7,331 bases of DNA from Treponema sp. (GTDB lineage Bacteria > Spirochaetota > Spirochaetia > Treponematales > Treponemataceae): positions 1 through 7,331 of the forward strand of contig JAFTEK010000085.1 in the NCBI GenBank assembly GCA_017453705.1, given 5' to 3'. The position numbers were made by a program, and so were the translations under genes. Of the stretch, positions 1 to 5,824 are shown one piece after another (the stretch's first letter is position 1; the number at the start of each line of letters is the position of its first letter). A model generated the notes under the pieces. It did not search any database and was not told where the DNA came from. It worked only from the letters and a program-made list of their open reading frames with translations.

Positions 1-133
1 ATTCCAAGATGATGTAAACGCACATTCCACAAATGAAGATACGGAAAGCAAACTCTCGTTCCGTAATAACCTGAAATTATCAATACTAAAGGAGATGGAC
101 AAGAAGCTTACAGAACTACTGGCTTCCATCTAA
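1..133 (+). CDS. C-terminal end of an unrecognised protein (partial)
   Basis: The frame starting at base 2 is open for 43 codons and stops at TAA 131-133; the other two plus frames stop within the first 20 bases. The visible tail is rich in charged and polar residues and ends in a lysine/leucine-rich, probably helical stretch (KEMDKKLTELLASI). It shows no recognisable motif and no membrane segment. It lies upstream of parA in the same direction, and 103 bases separate its stop from the parA ATG. The gene start is outside the window, so no function can be given. An internal ATG at 95 would give only a 12-residue peptide and is not a credible start. Confidence 0.55.
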   Translation, partial: FQDDVNAHSTNEDTESKLSFRNNLKLSILKEMDKKLTELLASI

Positions 134-181
134 CCTCGTAAGTTATCCTTTCTGTTCCAACGCCAATCTTGATAACTCTGA

Positions 182-200
182 AGGGGCGTATTGCTCCCCT
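182..200 (+). terminator. Weak hairpin between the upstream gene and parA
   Basis: AGGGG (182-186) is complementary to CCCCT (196-200); C187-G193 can extend the stem with a bulge. It is followed by ATACTCTTT, which is pyrimidine-rich but not a true T-tract. It could be a weak terminator for the upstream gene or simply chance. Confidence 0.2.
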
Positions 201-222
201 ATACTCTTTGCGTCAAAATTGA

Positions 223-237
223 TATACTGTGATTCTA
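223..237 (+). promoter_or_regulatory. Putative parA -10 element immediately upstream of the ATG
   Basis: TATACT at 223-228 is a good sigma70-type -10 hexamer. Eight bases separate it from the parA ATG at 237, which would put the transcription start at or next to the start codon. No Shine-Dalgarno sequence is visible in front of that ATG. I see no good -35: the hexamer at the 17-bp position (200-205) is itself another TATACT. Promoter assignment is therefore tentative. Confidence 0.35.
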
Positions 238-1010
238 TGGGAAAGGTCATTGTGTTCGCAAACCAGAAAGGCGGGGTTGGAAAAACCACTTCCTGCATCA
301 ATATTGGAGCCTACATCGCACTAGCTGGTAAAAAGGTTCTGCTGGTGGACTTTGACAGCCAAGGAAACATGTCCAGCGGCGTTGGCGTAAAAAAAGGAAA
401 GCCCACAGTATATGAATTCATCTATGGCAATGCATCTCCAGCCGATACGGTTAAGCACTCTGCCATTCCCACGCTTGACGTAATAAGTGCGGACGAAAAC
501 CTTACGGGAGCAACAATGGAACTGAGCAACCCGGAGGACAAAGAGGTCTACGCCAAACGCTATCTGTTCCTTAAAGAAGCACTTGCCCCCCTCAAAGCAT
601 CCTACGACTATATCTTTATAGACTGCCCTCCTTCCCTAGGAATACTCACTTTGAACGGCCTTGCCGCCGCAGACAGCGTGTTTGTTCCCATGCAGTGCGA
701 ATATTTCGCAATGGAGGGAATTACCCAGCTAATGAAGACCCTCAAGCTGGTGCAGAGCGGCATAAACCCGCATCTGACCATAGGCGGAGTATTCTTCACG
801 ATGTATGACAGCCGCACAAGGCTGGCTCAGGACGTAGTGACCCAGGTGAAGGCTTACTTCAAGGATGTCGTGTTCAGCACTATCATTCCCAGAAACATCC
901 GTCTCTCAGAGGCGCCTTCCCATGGGGAGCCAATTTGTCTTTTTGACCCCCGTTGTACCGGAGCCAAGAGCTACGAAAAGCTTGCCGGTGAGGTGATGGC
1001 TCGTGGCTAA
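237..1010 (+). CDS. parA: Chromosome-partitioning ATPase ParA/Soj
   Basis: ParA is the deviant Walker-type ATPase that binds nucleoid DNA non-specifically as an ATP dimer and, together with ParB bound at parS, moves and separates replication origins. From the ATG at 237 the protein has 257 residues. The deviant Walker A motif KGGVGKTT is at residues 11-18 with signature Lys11 and catalytic-site Lys16. Walker A' (DFDSQGN) is at 38-44 and Walker B (FIDCPP) at about 127-132. The family motif PRNIRLSEAPSHG is at 218-230. There is no N-terminal helix-turn-helix, so this is the short chromosomal type rather than plasmid type Ia. A TTG at 219 would add six residues (MIYCDS), but the family begins at the MGK just before the P-loop strand, so I chose 237. 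Its last 8 nt overlap parB, implying translational coupling. Confidence 0.96.
   Translation: MGKVIVFANQKGGVGKTTSCINIGAYIALAGKKVLLVDFDSQGNMSSGVGVKKGKPTVYEFIYGNASPADTVKHSAIPTLDVISADENLTGATMELSNPEDKEVYAKRYLFLKEALAPLKASYDYIFIDCPPSLGILTLNGLAAADSVFVPMQCEYFAMEGITQLMKTLKLVQSGINPHLTIGGVFFTMYDSRTRLAQDVVTQVKAYFKDVVFSTIIPRNIRLSEAPSHGEPICLFDPRCTGAKSYEKLAGEVMARG
990..995 (+). promoter_or_regulatory. Ribosome binding site supporting the parB GTG start
   Basis: GAGGTG lies inside the end of parA and leaves 7 nt before the GTG at 1003. The GTG gives the expected MAKHRGLGKGFDALL N-terminus. No in-frame ATG is available at that position. Confidence 0.6.
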
Positions 1011-1941
1011 GCATCGTGGGCTAGGCAAGGGCTTTGATGCCCTGCTGGACGGAACAACTACAGGCTTTGAATTTGACTCATCGCAGGGAACCAACCCTGC
1101 CCCTTCTGTACGTAATGATTTGCCAGCTGGCATAACGGCGGACAACGACGGAACCCTCTGGGTAAACCCTGCCCTGCTAAAGCCCAACCCTAGGCAACCC
1201 CGACAGTTCTTTGACGAAGAGAAGCTTTCAGAGCTAACAGAGTCTGTAAAGCGGGAAGGAGTGCTTTCCCCAATTATCATCGAAGATGCAGAAGACGGAA
1301 GCTTCTATATAATAGCGGGAGAGCGGCGTACCCGTGCTGCACGTGCCGCAGGCCTTGAGAAAGTTCCCGTCCAGCTACGTAAATATTCGGATGCACGTAA
1401 GCTAGAAGTCGCCCTCATAGAGAACATCCAGCGGACAGACTTGAACCCGGTGGAAGAAGCCGAAGCCTATATGCAGCTGATGCAGCTGGAAGGCATAACC
1501 CAGGAGGAAGTCGCTGAAAAAGTGGGCAAGAGCCGTCCGGCCGTCGCCAATACGATAAGACTTCTCAAACTCTCCGATGACATGAGGAAGTCCCTGGCTT
1601 CCGGGGAGCTTTCATCAGGCCATGCCCGCGCATTGCTTTCCGTAAGCGACCCCACAGCCCGCCAGTCCCTGTTCAAGAAGATTATGTCTCAGGGGCTTTC
1701 CGTAAGGCAGGCGGAAAAGGAAGCCGGTGAACTGAACGGAACGACTACAGCGAAAAGCCCTAAGACTGAAAAAGCCCGCGATCCTAACTACGCCGACTTG
1801 GAGCAAAAGTTCATTGAGGCTCTGGGTACCAAGGTGCAGATGAGAGGCAACTGGGATAAAGGCCAGCTGGTCATAGACTATTTCTCACAGGATGACCTGG
1901 ACAGGATTTTTAACAAGATTGTGGGCAGCAGAGGTAACTGA
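1003..1941 (+). CDS. parB: Chromosome-partitioning protein ParB/Spo0J
   Basis: ParB is a CTP-binding DNA clamp that loads at parS sites near the origin, spreads along DNA and stimulates ParA. The 312-residue product has the full family layout. The N-terminal ParA-contact peptide GLGKGFDALL is at residues 6-15. The ParB/Srx CTP-binding domain spans about 52-145, with NPRQPR at 62-67, GERR at 106-109 and ENIQR at 140-144. The helix-turn-helix parS-binding region is at about 165-190, followed by GHARALL (206-212). A C-terminal dimerisation domain begins near 260 after a low-complexity linker. Translation starts at GTG inside the parA stop region, an 8-nt overlap typical of coupled parAB operons. 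Length is normal for a chromosomal ParB (about 280-320). No near-perfect parS site is visible next to the operon. Confidence 0.96.
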   Translation: MAKHRGLGKGFDALLDGTTTGFEFDSSQGTNPAPSVRNDLPAGITADNDGTLWVNPALLKPNPRQPRQFFDEEKLSELTESVKREGVLSPIIIEDAEDGSFYIIAGERRTRAARAAGLEKVPVQLRKYSDARKLEVALIENIQRTDLNPVEEAEAYMQLMQLEGITQEEVAEKVGKSRPAVANTIRLLKLSDDMRKSLASGELSSGHARALLSVSDPTARQSLFKKIMSQGLSVRQAEKEAGELNGTTTAKSPKTEKARDPNYADLEQKFIEALGTKVQMRGNWDKGQLVIDYFSQDDLDRIFNKIVGSRGN

Positions 1942-1946
1942 AGAAT

Positions 1947-2762
1947 ATGATAGACGAGAACGAACAGAAAAATATAGGGGTACTGATTGACGCGGACAAC
2001 ACTCCTGCCAAGAAGCTCCGTGCCATATTGCAGGAAATCGCCGTACACGGCCACATCATAACCAAGAGAGCCTACGGTGACTTCTCACTGGACACCCTCA
2101 AGAACTGGAAGTACGAGCTGAATGACAACGCGATTATCCCCGTCCAGCAGTTTGCATACACGCAGGGCAAGAATTCCAGTGACTCAGCGATGATAATAGA
2201 TGCAATGGACTTGCTCTACACCGAGAAATATGACTCCATCGCCTTGGTCTCCAGTGACTCTGACTTCACAAAGCTGGCCACCCGGCTGCGCGAAAGCCAG
2301 ATATACGTCTTTGGCGTGGGGCAGAAGAAAACTCCCCAGTCATTTGTGTCCGCCTGTGATGACTTCATCTATATAGAGAACCTGTCCAACGAAGAGGACG
2401 AAGCCGCCGTGGAAGAAGCAGCCAAGCTCGCCGAGGAAAAGCTCAAGAAAAAGCCCGCCAAGCACCATCGCAAGGGCTTATTCATGCGCAGCACGGTGGA
2501 GTCTATGAGTGACAAGCAGTTTAGAAAGATTTACAAGCTGCTCAACACAGCTTATGACAAGTACGCCGATGACTCAGGCTGGGCAGACGTGAGTGCGGCA
2601 GGCTCTTTCTTTAAGAGACAGGATCCAGGATTTGACCCGGTGGACTATGGAGCCAGAAAGCTGACCGAGCTTATCGAAGACTTGGACGATGACTTTGAGC
2701 TGCGCAAGGAACAGAGCGGCCGTGGCAGGGCAAAGTTCTTTTATAGACCGGTAGACAAATAA
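1947..2762 (+). CDS. NYN-domain (LabA/PIN-like) protein with C-terminal OST-HTH/LOTUS domain
   Basis: The 271-residue protein has two domains. Residues 8-146 form a NYN (LabA/DUF88, PIN-like fold) domain. Its acidic motifs are IDADN (Asp15, Asp17), SSDSAMIID (Asp79, Asp85) and SSDSDF (Asp104, Asp106), the positions that bind metal in PIN-type ribonucleases. A charged, Glu/Lys-rich linker follows at about 147-176. Residues 180-268 look like an OST-HTH/LOTUS domain, a fold linked to RNA binding, with the characteristic pattern GWADVSAAGSFFKR and FDPVDYGARKL. By family knowledge it is probably a cytoplasmic RNA-binding or RNA-cleaving protein; the true substrate is unknown. It starts 5 nt after the parB stop, with a GAGG-like sequence at 1930-1934 set 12 nt upstream, so it is almost certainly transcribed with parAB. 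All acidic positions look intact, so nuclease activity is plausible but not proven. Confidence 0.9.
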   Translation: MIDENEQKNIGVLIDADNTPAKKLRAILQEIAVHGHIITKRAYGDFSLDTLKNWKYELNDNAIIPVQQFAYTQGKNSSDSAMIIDAMDLLYTEKYDSIALVSSDSDFTKLATRLRESQIYVFGVGQKKTPQSFVSACDDFIYIENLSNEEDEAAVEEAAKLAEEKLKKKPAKHHRKGLFMRSTVESMSDKQFRKIYKLLNTAYDKYADDSGWADVSAAGSFFKRQDPGFDPVDYGARKLTELIEDLDDDFELRKEQSGRGRAKFFYRPVDK

Positions 2763-2774
2763 GCTCCAAAAAAC

Positions 2775-3398
2775 ATGGGTCTTGTAACAGCCGCATCTGC
2801 TATCGCCTTCCTTACAACAGAGATGGACGACATTCTGGTGTTGTTCGTCCTGTTCAGCAGGAGCAACGGGAAAAAAGAGAACGCTGCCATAATATCAGGG
2901 AAATACCTGGCTCTGCTGCTACTCGTTGCCTCATGCAAAACAGCAAGCCCTTCCCTGCTAGCATTGCCGTATGAACAGCTTTTCGGTCTGCTAGGTATTC
3001 TTCCCATAATCATAGGAATTCGTTTTGCAATCAATGAATTTTCAGCAGAAAGCTCAGGGCCCAGTAAAAAGGCCGGTTTCAAACTATTAGCCCTCACCTC
3101 CATCATGCTGGAATCTCTGGTCATAGGCCTTGCAAACGGTGGTGACAGCATATCCGTCTGTGCTACATTCTTTTCAAGCCTAGCATCCAGCGAGTTCATC
3201 ATCTCTTGTGCTGTGTTTTCACTAATGCAGGCCCTCTGGTGCGTAATTGCGCTTTCTGTCATAAATGCCGATTCAATACACAGTTATATAGAAGAATCCA
3301 AGGGCGTGGTCGTACCAGCCCTTTTTGTCACACTAGGCCTGTATATTCTGGTCAAAAGCGGCTCACTTGTCTGGCTCTTTTCCCTCGGGGTTGATTAA
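2775..3398 (+). CDS. CadD-family cadmium-resistance-type membrane transporter
   Basis: This 207-residue integral membrane protein has about five or six hydrophobic segments (roughly residues 4-27, 38-55, 63-86, 104-121, 140-162, 178-202). Features that recall the CadD (Cad) transporter family are an acidic TEMDD near residue 15 at the end of the first segment, GKYLA at 42-46, the LLGILPIIIGI segment at 71-81, and GLANGGDSISV at 118-127. CadD proteins are associated with cadmium or other cation resistance in Gram-positive bacteria, but many homologues are uncharacterised, so the substrate here is open. It begins 12 nt after the NYN gene and is probably the last gene of the parAB operon, although no Shine-Dalgarno precedes the ATG. 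Its stop faces the epimerase stop 6 nt away. No metal-responsive regulator (CadC/ArsR type) is nearby, which weakens a specific cadmium role. Confidence 0.75.
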   Translation: MGLVTAASAIAFLTTEMDDILVLFVLFSRSNGKKENAAIISGKYLALLLLVASCKTASPSLLALPYEQLFGLLGILPIIIGIRFAINEFSAESSGPSKKAGFKLLALTSIMLESLVIGLANGGDSISVCATFFSSLASSEFIISCAVFSLMQALWCVIALSVINADSIHSYIEESKGVVVPALFVTLGLYILVKSGSLVWLFSLGVD

Positions 3399-3404
3399 TG
3401 TCTC

Positions 3405-4649
3405 CTACTGCCCGCTCCTCCTGAGCAGCTCCATGCAGCAACGCGCGTTGTGGTAGGAAGTCTTCCAGTTGCCCCCTTTAAGCTCCCCAAGGGAGGCCTT
3501 TCCATCCTTGGAGACAGCCCAGAACCACTCTCCGTTTGCCTTGTCTTTCTGATAGTTCCATATCCAGCCCCACTCTTTCTCCACGGCATCTGAATAGCGG
3601 CTCTCCCCGGTCATCTCCCATGCGTTATAGAATCCGTTCAGGGCTTCCGCCTGATTCCACCAGATGCGGACAGTGCGCCTTGTTCCATCCGGCTCCATAG
3701 TGTCCTCATATCCACCAGTTGACCCGTCCCAACCTTCCTTTAACGACACATCCGCAATTGCAAGGGCTACAGGACGGACAAACTCCTTTAGATTCCTGTC
3801 TGCCAGGACTTCCGCAGCTTCCCACAAGAGCCAGCTGGCTTCTATGTCGTGACCATAGGAAATCTCATCGCTGCCGGTTTGAGTCCAGTCCTTGTTGAAA
3901 TACAAGTTCAAGTGCCAGTCGTTTTTGTCCAAAATCTTGTCTATGTGGACTCGCACAAGGGCATCAAGAGCAGCCCCTAGCTCACACCGCTGGGCATCTT
4001 TATCCGGGAATACGACTGGCAAATTGCGATAGAGGTTTGTGTAGGCTTCCATCACGTGCAAGTTGGTATTCATGGACTTATCGCAGTCTATGTCCTTGTC
4101 ACTGAGCTTGCTGTCCTTTGTAGGCTGCCAGCCTTCTGTCAACGCTTCCCAGTAGCCCCCATATTCTTTATCCCTGGCAATTTTCTCCAACAGTCCAAAC
4201 AAATCCACGGCCTCGCCCATCACACGACTTGCAGTATCGCCATCACCCCTGATTTCCTTTATGGCTGCCGCATATTCGGACAGGGCATAAAGGGCAAAGG
4301 CATTCCCGTAAATCTGCTTTCGACTAACAAGGGGGCTGCCATCTGCTTTGACCGACCAGAACATTCCTCCATTACGCCTGTCAACAAACTTGTCCGTCAT
4401 ATAAGAATACGCCCAGTCAGCCATATCCATGTAGGAAACATCCTTGAGAAAACGGGCTGCAGCACTGTATGTCCACAAAAAGCGGCTGACCATTACAATG
4501 CCCCGCCACTCGGCCGGATCCCCCTTATTGTCATTGGATATAGCTCCAAAGAAACCGCCTCTTTCCGTGTCCTTGCCATATTTAACCCAATAGGGCAGGA
4601 TGTCTTGTACAAGCTCCTCGCGTATCTGTGTAAACAGTTTTTCTTCCAT
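3405..4649 (-). CDS. Cellobiose 2-epimerase (N-acylglucosamine 2-epimerase superfamily)
   Basis: The 414-residue product belongs to the AGE superfamily with an (alpha/alpha)6 barrel and most resembles cellobiose 2-epimerases (EC 5.1.3.11). These interconvert the reducing-end glucose and mannose of beta-1,4 disaccharides (cellobiose, lactose, mannobiose). Family motifs are present in order: SRFLWTYSAA (Arg56), NTNLHVMEAYTNLYR (His198), SYGHDIEASWLL (His267), WWNQAEALNG (Trp330/331) and NWKTSYHNARC (Trp395, His400). Arg56, His198, His267, Trp395 and His400 match the catalytic and substrate-binding positions known for this family; His267 and His400 would be the general acid/base pair. No signal peptide is seen, so it is cytoplasmic. 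The start is an ATG 9 nt after a good GGAGG. It lies downstream of a LacI-type gene in the same direction, suggesting sugar-dependent control. No transporter or glycoside phosphorylase is visible beside it. Epimerisation of free N-acetylglucosamine is the less likely alternative. Confidence 0.88.
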   Translation of the reverse strand: MEEKLFTQIREELVQDILPYWVKYGKDTERGGFFGAISNDNKGDPAEWRGIVMVSRFLWTYSAAARFLKDVSYMDMADWAYSYMTDKFVDRRNGGMFWSVKADGSPLVSRKQIYGNAFALYALSEYAAAIKEIRGDGDTASRVMGEAVDLFGLLEKIARDKEYGGYWEALTEGWQPTKDSKLSDKDIDCDKSMNTNLHVMEAYTNLYRNLPVVFPDKDAQRCELGAALDALVRVHIDKILDKNDWHLNLYFNKDWTQTGSDEISYGHDIEASWLLWEAAEVLADRNLKEFVRPVALAIADVSLKEGWDGSTGGYEDTMEPDGTRRTVRIWWNQAEALNGFYNAWEMTGESRYSDAVEKEWGWIWNYQKDKANGEWFWAVSKDGKASLGELKGGNWKTSYHNARCCMELLRRSGQ

Positions 4650-4658
4650 GATAAAGTG

Positions 4659-4663
4659 CCTCC
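4659..4663 (-). promoter_or_regulatory. Shine-Dalgarno of the epimerase gene
   Basis: On the minus strand the sequence reads GGAGG, within AGGGAGG, 9 nt before the ATG at 4649. It is a strong site, unlike the start of the lacI gene upstream. Confidence 0.7.
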
Positions 4664-4679
4664 CTAGTCCATCGAGCCT

Positions 4680-4706
4680 GTGTCAAAAGCCGGTTACTTT
4701 TGACAC
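4680..4706. repeat. Perfect 10-bp inverted repeat between the lacI-type gene and the epimerase
   Basis: GTGTCAAAAG (4680-4689) and CTTTTGACAC (4697-4706) are exact reverse complements around a 7-nt centre, CCGGTTA. It begins three bases after the regulator's stop codon and ends 30 bases before the epimerase ATG, upstream of its Shine-Dalgarno. As RNA it would form a 10-bp stem. There is no T-tract on either strand, so it is not a classical terminator. It could be an mRNA stability or processing hairpin, or a DNA operator for the adjacent regulator. Each arm contains the -35 consensus TTGACA, but no -10 follows at the right distance. Confidence 0.85.
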
Positions 4707-4709
4707 TGC

Positions 4710-5741
4710 CTATATCTTCCTGACGGAATCCCGCAGTAGCATTTTGCCGCTTATCACCGTGTGACCATGCGTATATGGCTCACCATTGATTTTTTTAACC
4801 AGTATGTCCACGGCTATCCTCGCCATTGACACCGGGTCAACTTCGATAGTTGTCAGCGCAGGCTTTGAATCCTGTCCGTCAGCAAGAAAGTTGTCAAAGC
4901 CCACAACAGAGATGTCATTAGGTACAGAAAGCCCTTTCTCCCTGAGCAGGGTGACAAGCCTCCGGGCAGTCTCATCGCAGTTGCATACAAAAGCAGAAGG
5001 CAGCTCCTGTGGCAGCTGCAATGGCTCATACAGCCCCTTCTGATTCCTATCGTTGATTATGTCGTCAAGACCGGCTTTTAGCCCGTTTTCCAACATGGCC
5101 TTCATATAGCCCATAAAGCGGTCAGTGATGCTGGTGGTCGCGTTGAAATTGCCTACATAAAGGATTTTCCTGTGCCCCTGATCTATCAGATGACGGGTCA
5201 ACTGGTACTCACCGTAAAAATTGTCCGTAGTCACGGAGTCACAGTCCATGTCATCCACGTAAAAATCCAAAAAAACGTTGTTCTTGTAGTGCCTGATGAA
5301 AAAACGGGCATAATCCTCACTTGTCTGCCCCAGCATAATCACGCCGTCCACCTTGTGATTCTGCACAGTCTGTGGAAGAACCAGGTCAAACTCGTCCTTG
5401 CTGCTAAGCTGCTCCATTATCGCATAATAACCACGCTTAATAAGCTCCCTGGAAAGGGCATTGTACATACTCCAATAGAATGAAGTGCTGCGCTCAAAGA
5501 AATGAGAAGGAATCATAACACCTATGTTGCCAGTACAATCCCCGCTTTTAGCAGCCTGGACGCTACGGTTCTTTTGTTCGTAGCCCAGCTGTGCGGCAAC
5601 AGCCTTTATCCTGGTACGCAGATCCTCGCCCACCCCCTCTTTATCAGCAATCGCCTTAGAGACGGTAACTATGCTTACCCCTAATTTCTCCGCTATGTCC
5701 GCAAGACGGACTTTGTGCCTTGCCTCGTTTTCCTTACCCAT
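4710..5741 (-). CDS. LacI/GalR-family transcriptional regulator
   Basis: The 343-residue protein has an N-terminal LacI-type helix-turn-helix (about residues 12-31: VRLADIAEKLGVSIVTVSKA) and a periplasmic-binding-protein-like sugar-sensing domain from about residue 71 to the end. The sensor contains typical segments: GVMIPS (74-79), VTTDNFYGEYQLTRHLI, GHRKILYVGN, ISVVGFDNF and LTTIEVDP. It is the first gene of a two-gene minus-strand unit with the epimerase, so it probably represses or activates that gene and itself in response to a carbohydrate ligand, which cannot be named from sequence. The hinge following GY (about 55-65) lacks the usual proline and the ARSL-type motif, including the leucine that wedges into the operator minor groove. 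The ATG at 5741 has no Shine-Dalgarno and lies 6 nt after a -10-like hexamer. Confidence 0.93.
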   Translation of the reverse strand: MGKENEARHKVRLADIAEKLGVSIVTVSKAIADKEGVGEDLRTRIKAVAAQLGYEQKNRSVQAAKSGDCTGNIGVMIPSHFFERSTSFYWSMYNALSRELIKRGYYAIMEQLSSKDEFDLVLPQTVQNHKVDGVIMLGQTSEDYARFFIRHYKNNVFLDFYVDDMDCDSVTTDNFYGEYQLTRHLIDQGHRKILYVGNFNATTSITDRFMGYMKAMLENGLKAGLDDIINDRNQKGLYEPLQLPQELPSAFVCNCDETARRLVTLLREKGLSVPNDISVVGFDNFLADGQDSKPALTTIEVDPVSMARIAVDILVKKINGEPYTHGHTVISGKMLLRDSVRKI

Positions 5742-5789
5742 ACAAATATTTTAACAGATTTTAGCTAATTTAACAAGCCATTTAACAAG
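5742..5789 (-). promoter_or_regulatory. Putative lacI-gene promoter with TTTAACA repeats
   Basis: On the minus strand, -35 TTGTTA (5776-5771), a 17-bp spacer and -10 TAAAAT (5753-5748) form a reasonable sigma70 promoter. Six bases separate the -10 from the ATG at 5741, so the expected transcription start coincides with the start codon. The region is AT-rich and contains the plus-strand heptamer TTTAACA three times (5750-5756, 5769-5775, 5781-5787). The last two extend to TTTAACAAG, spaced 12 bp apart. The palindrome TTAGCTAA (5761-5768) sits in the spacer. These are candidate operator elements for autoregulation. The divergent gene begins at 5825, so the site could influence both directions. 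Confidence 0.5.
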
Positions 5790-5824
5790 ACAAGTTCTTT
5801 GCAAGGTATGCCGACAATAAAAGG

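Noticed and set aside
169..205. TTGATA (169-174) with TATACT (200-205) as a parA promoter
   Set aside because: The spacing is 25 bp, too long for a sigma70 promoter.
219..236. TTG at 219 as the parA start
   Set aside because: It adds six residues not typical of the family, has no Shine-Dalgarno, and the ATG at 237 gives the usual MGK-P-loop beginning.
1340..1345. CACGTG inside parB as a parS core
   Set aside because: The flanking bases do not match the parS palindrome; the same is true of the CACGTG at 4053-4058.
2741..3262. Minus-strand open frame opposite the CadD-like gene
   Set aside because: The plus-strand frame encodes a coherent membrane protein with family motifs; the antisense product looks like low-quality composition without motifs.
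4056..4667. Plus-strand open frame opposite the epimerase
   Set aside because: It mirrors the coding strand of a well-conserved enzyme and shows no domain, Shine-Dalgarno or promoter.
4680..4706. Inverted repeat as a promoter (TTGACA in each arm) or a rho-independent terminator
   Set aside because: No -10 hexamer is found 16-18 bp after either TTGACA, and no T-tract follows the stem on either strand.
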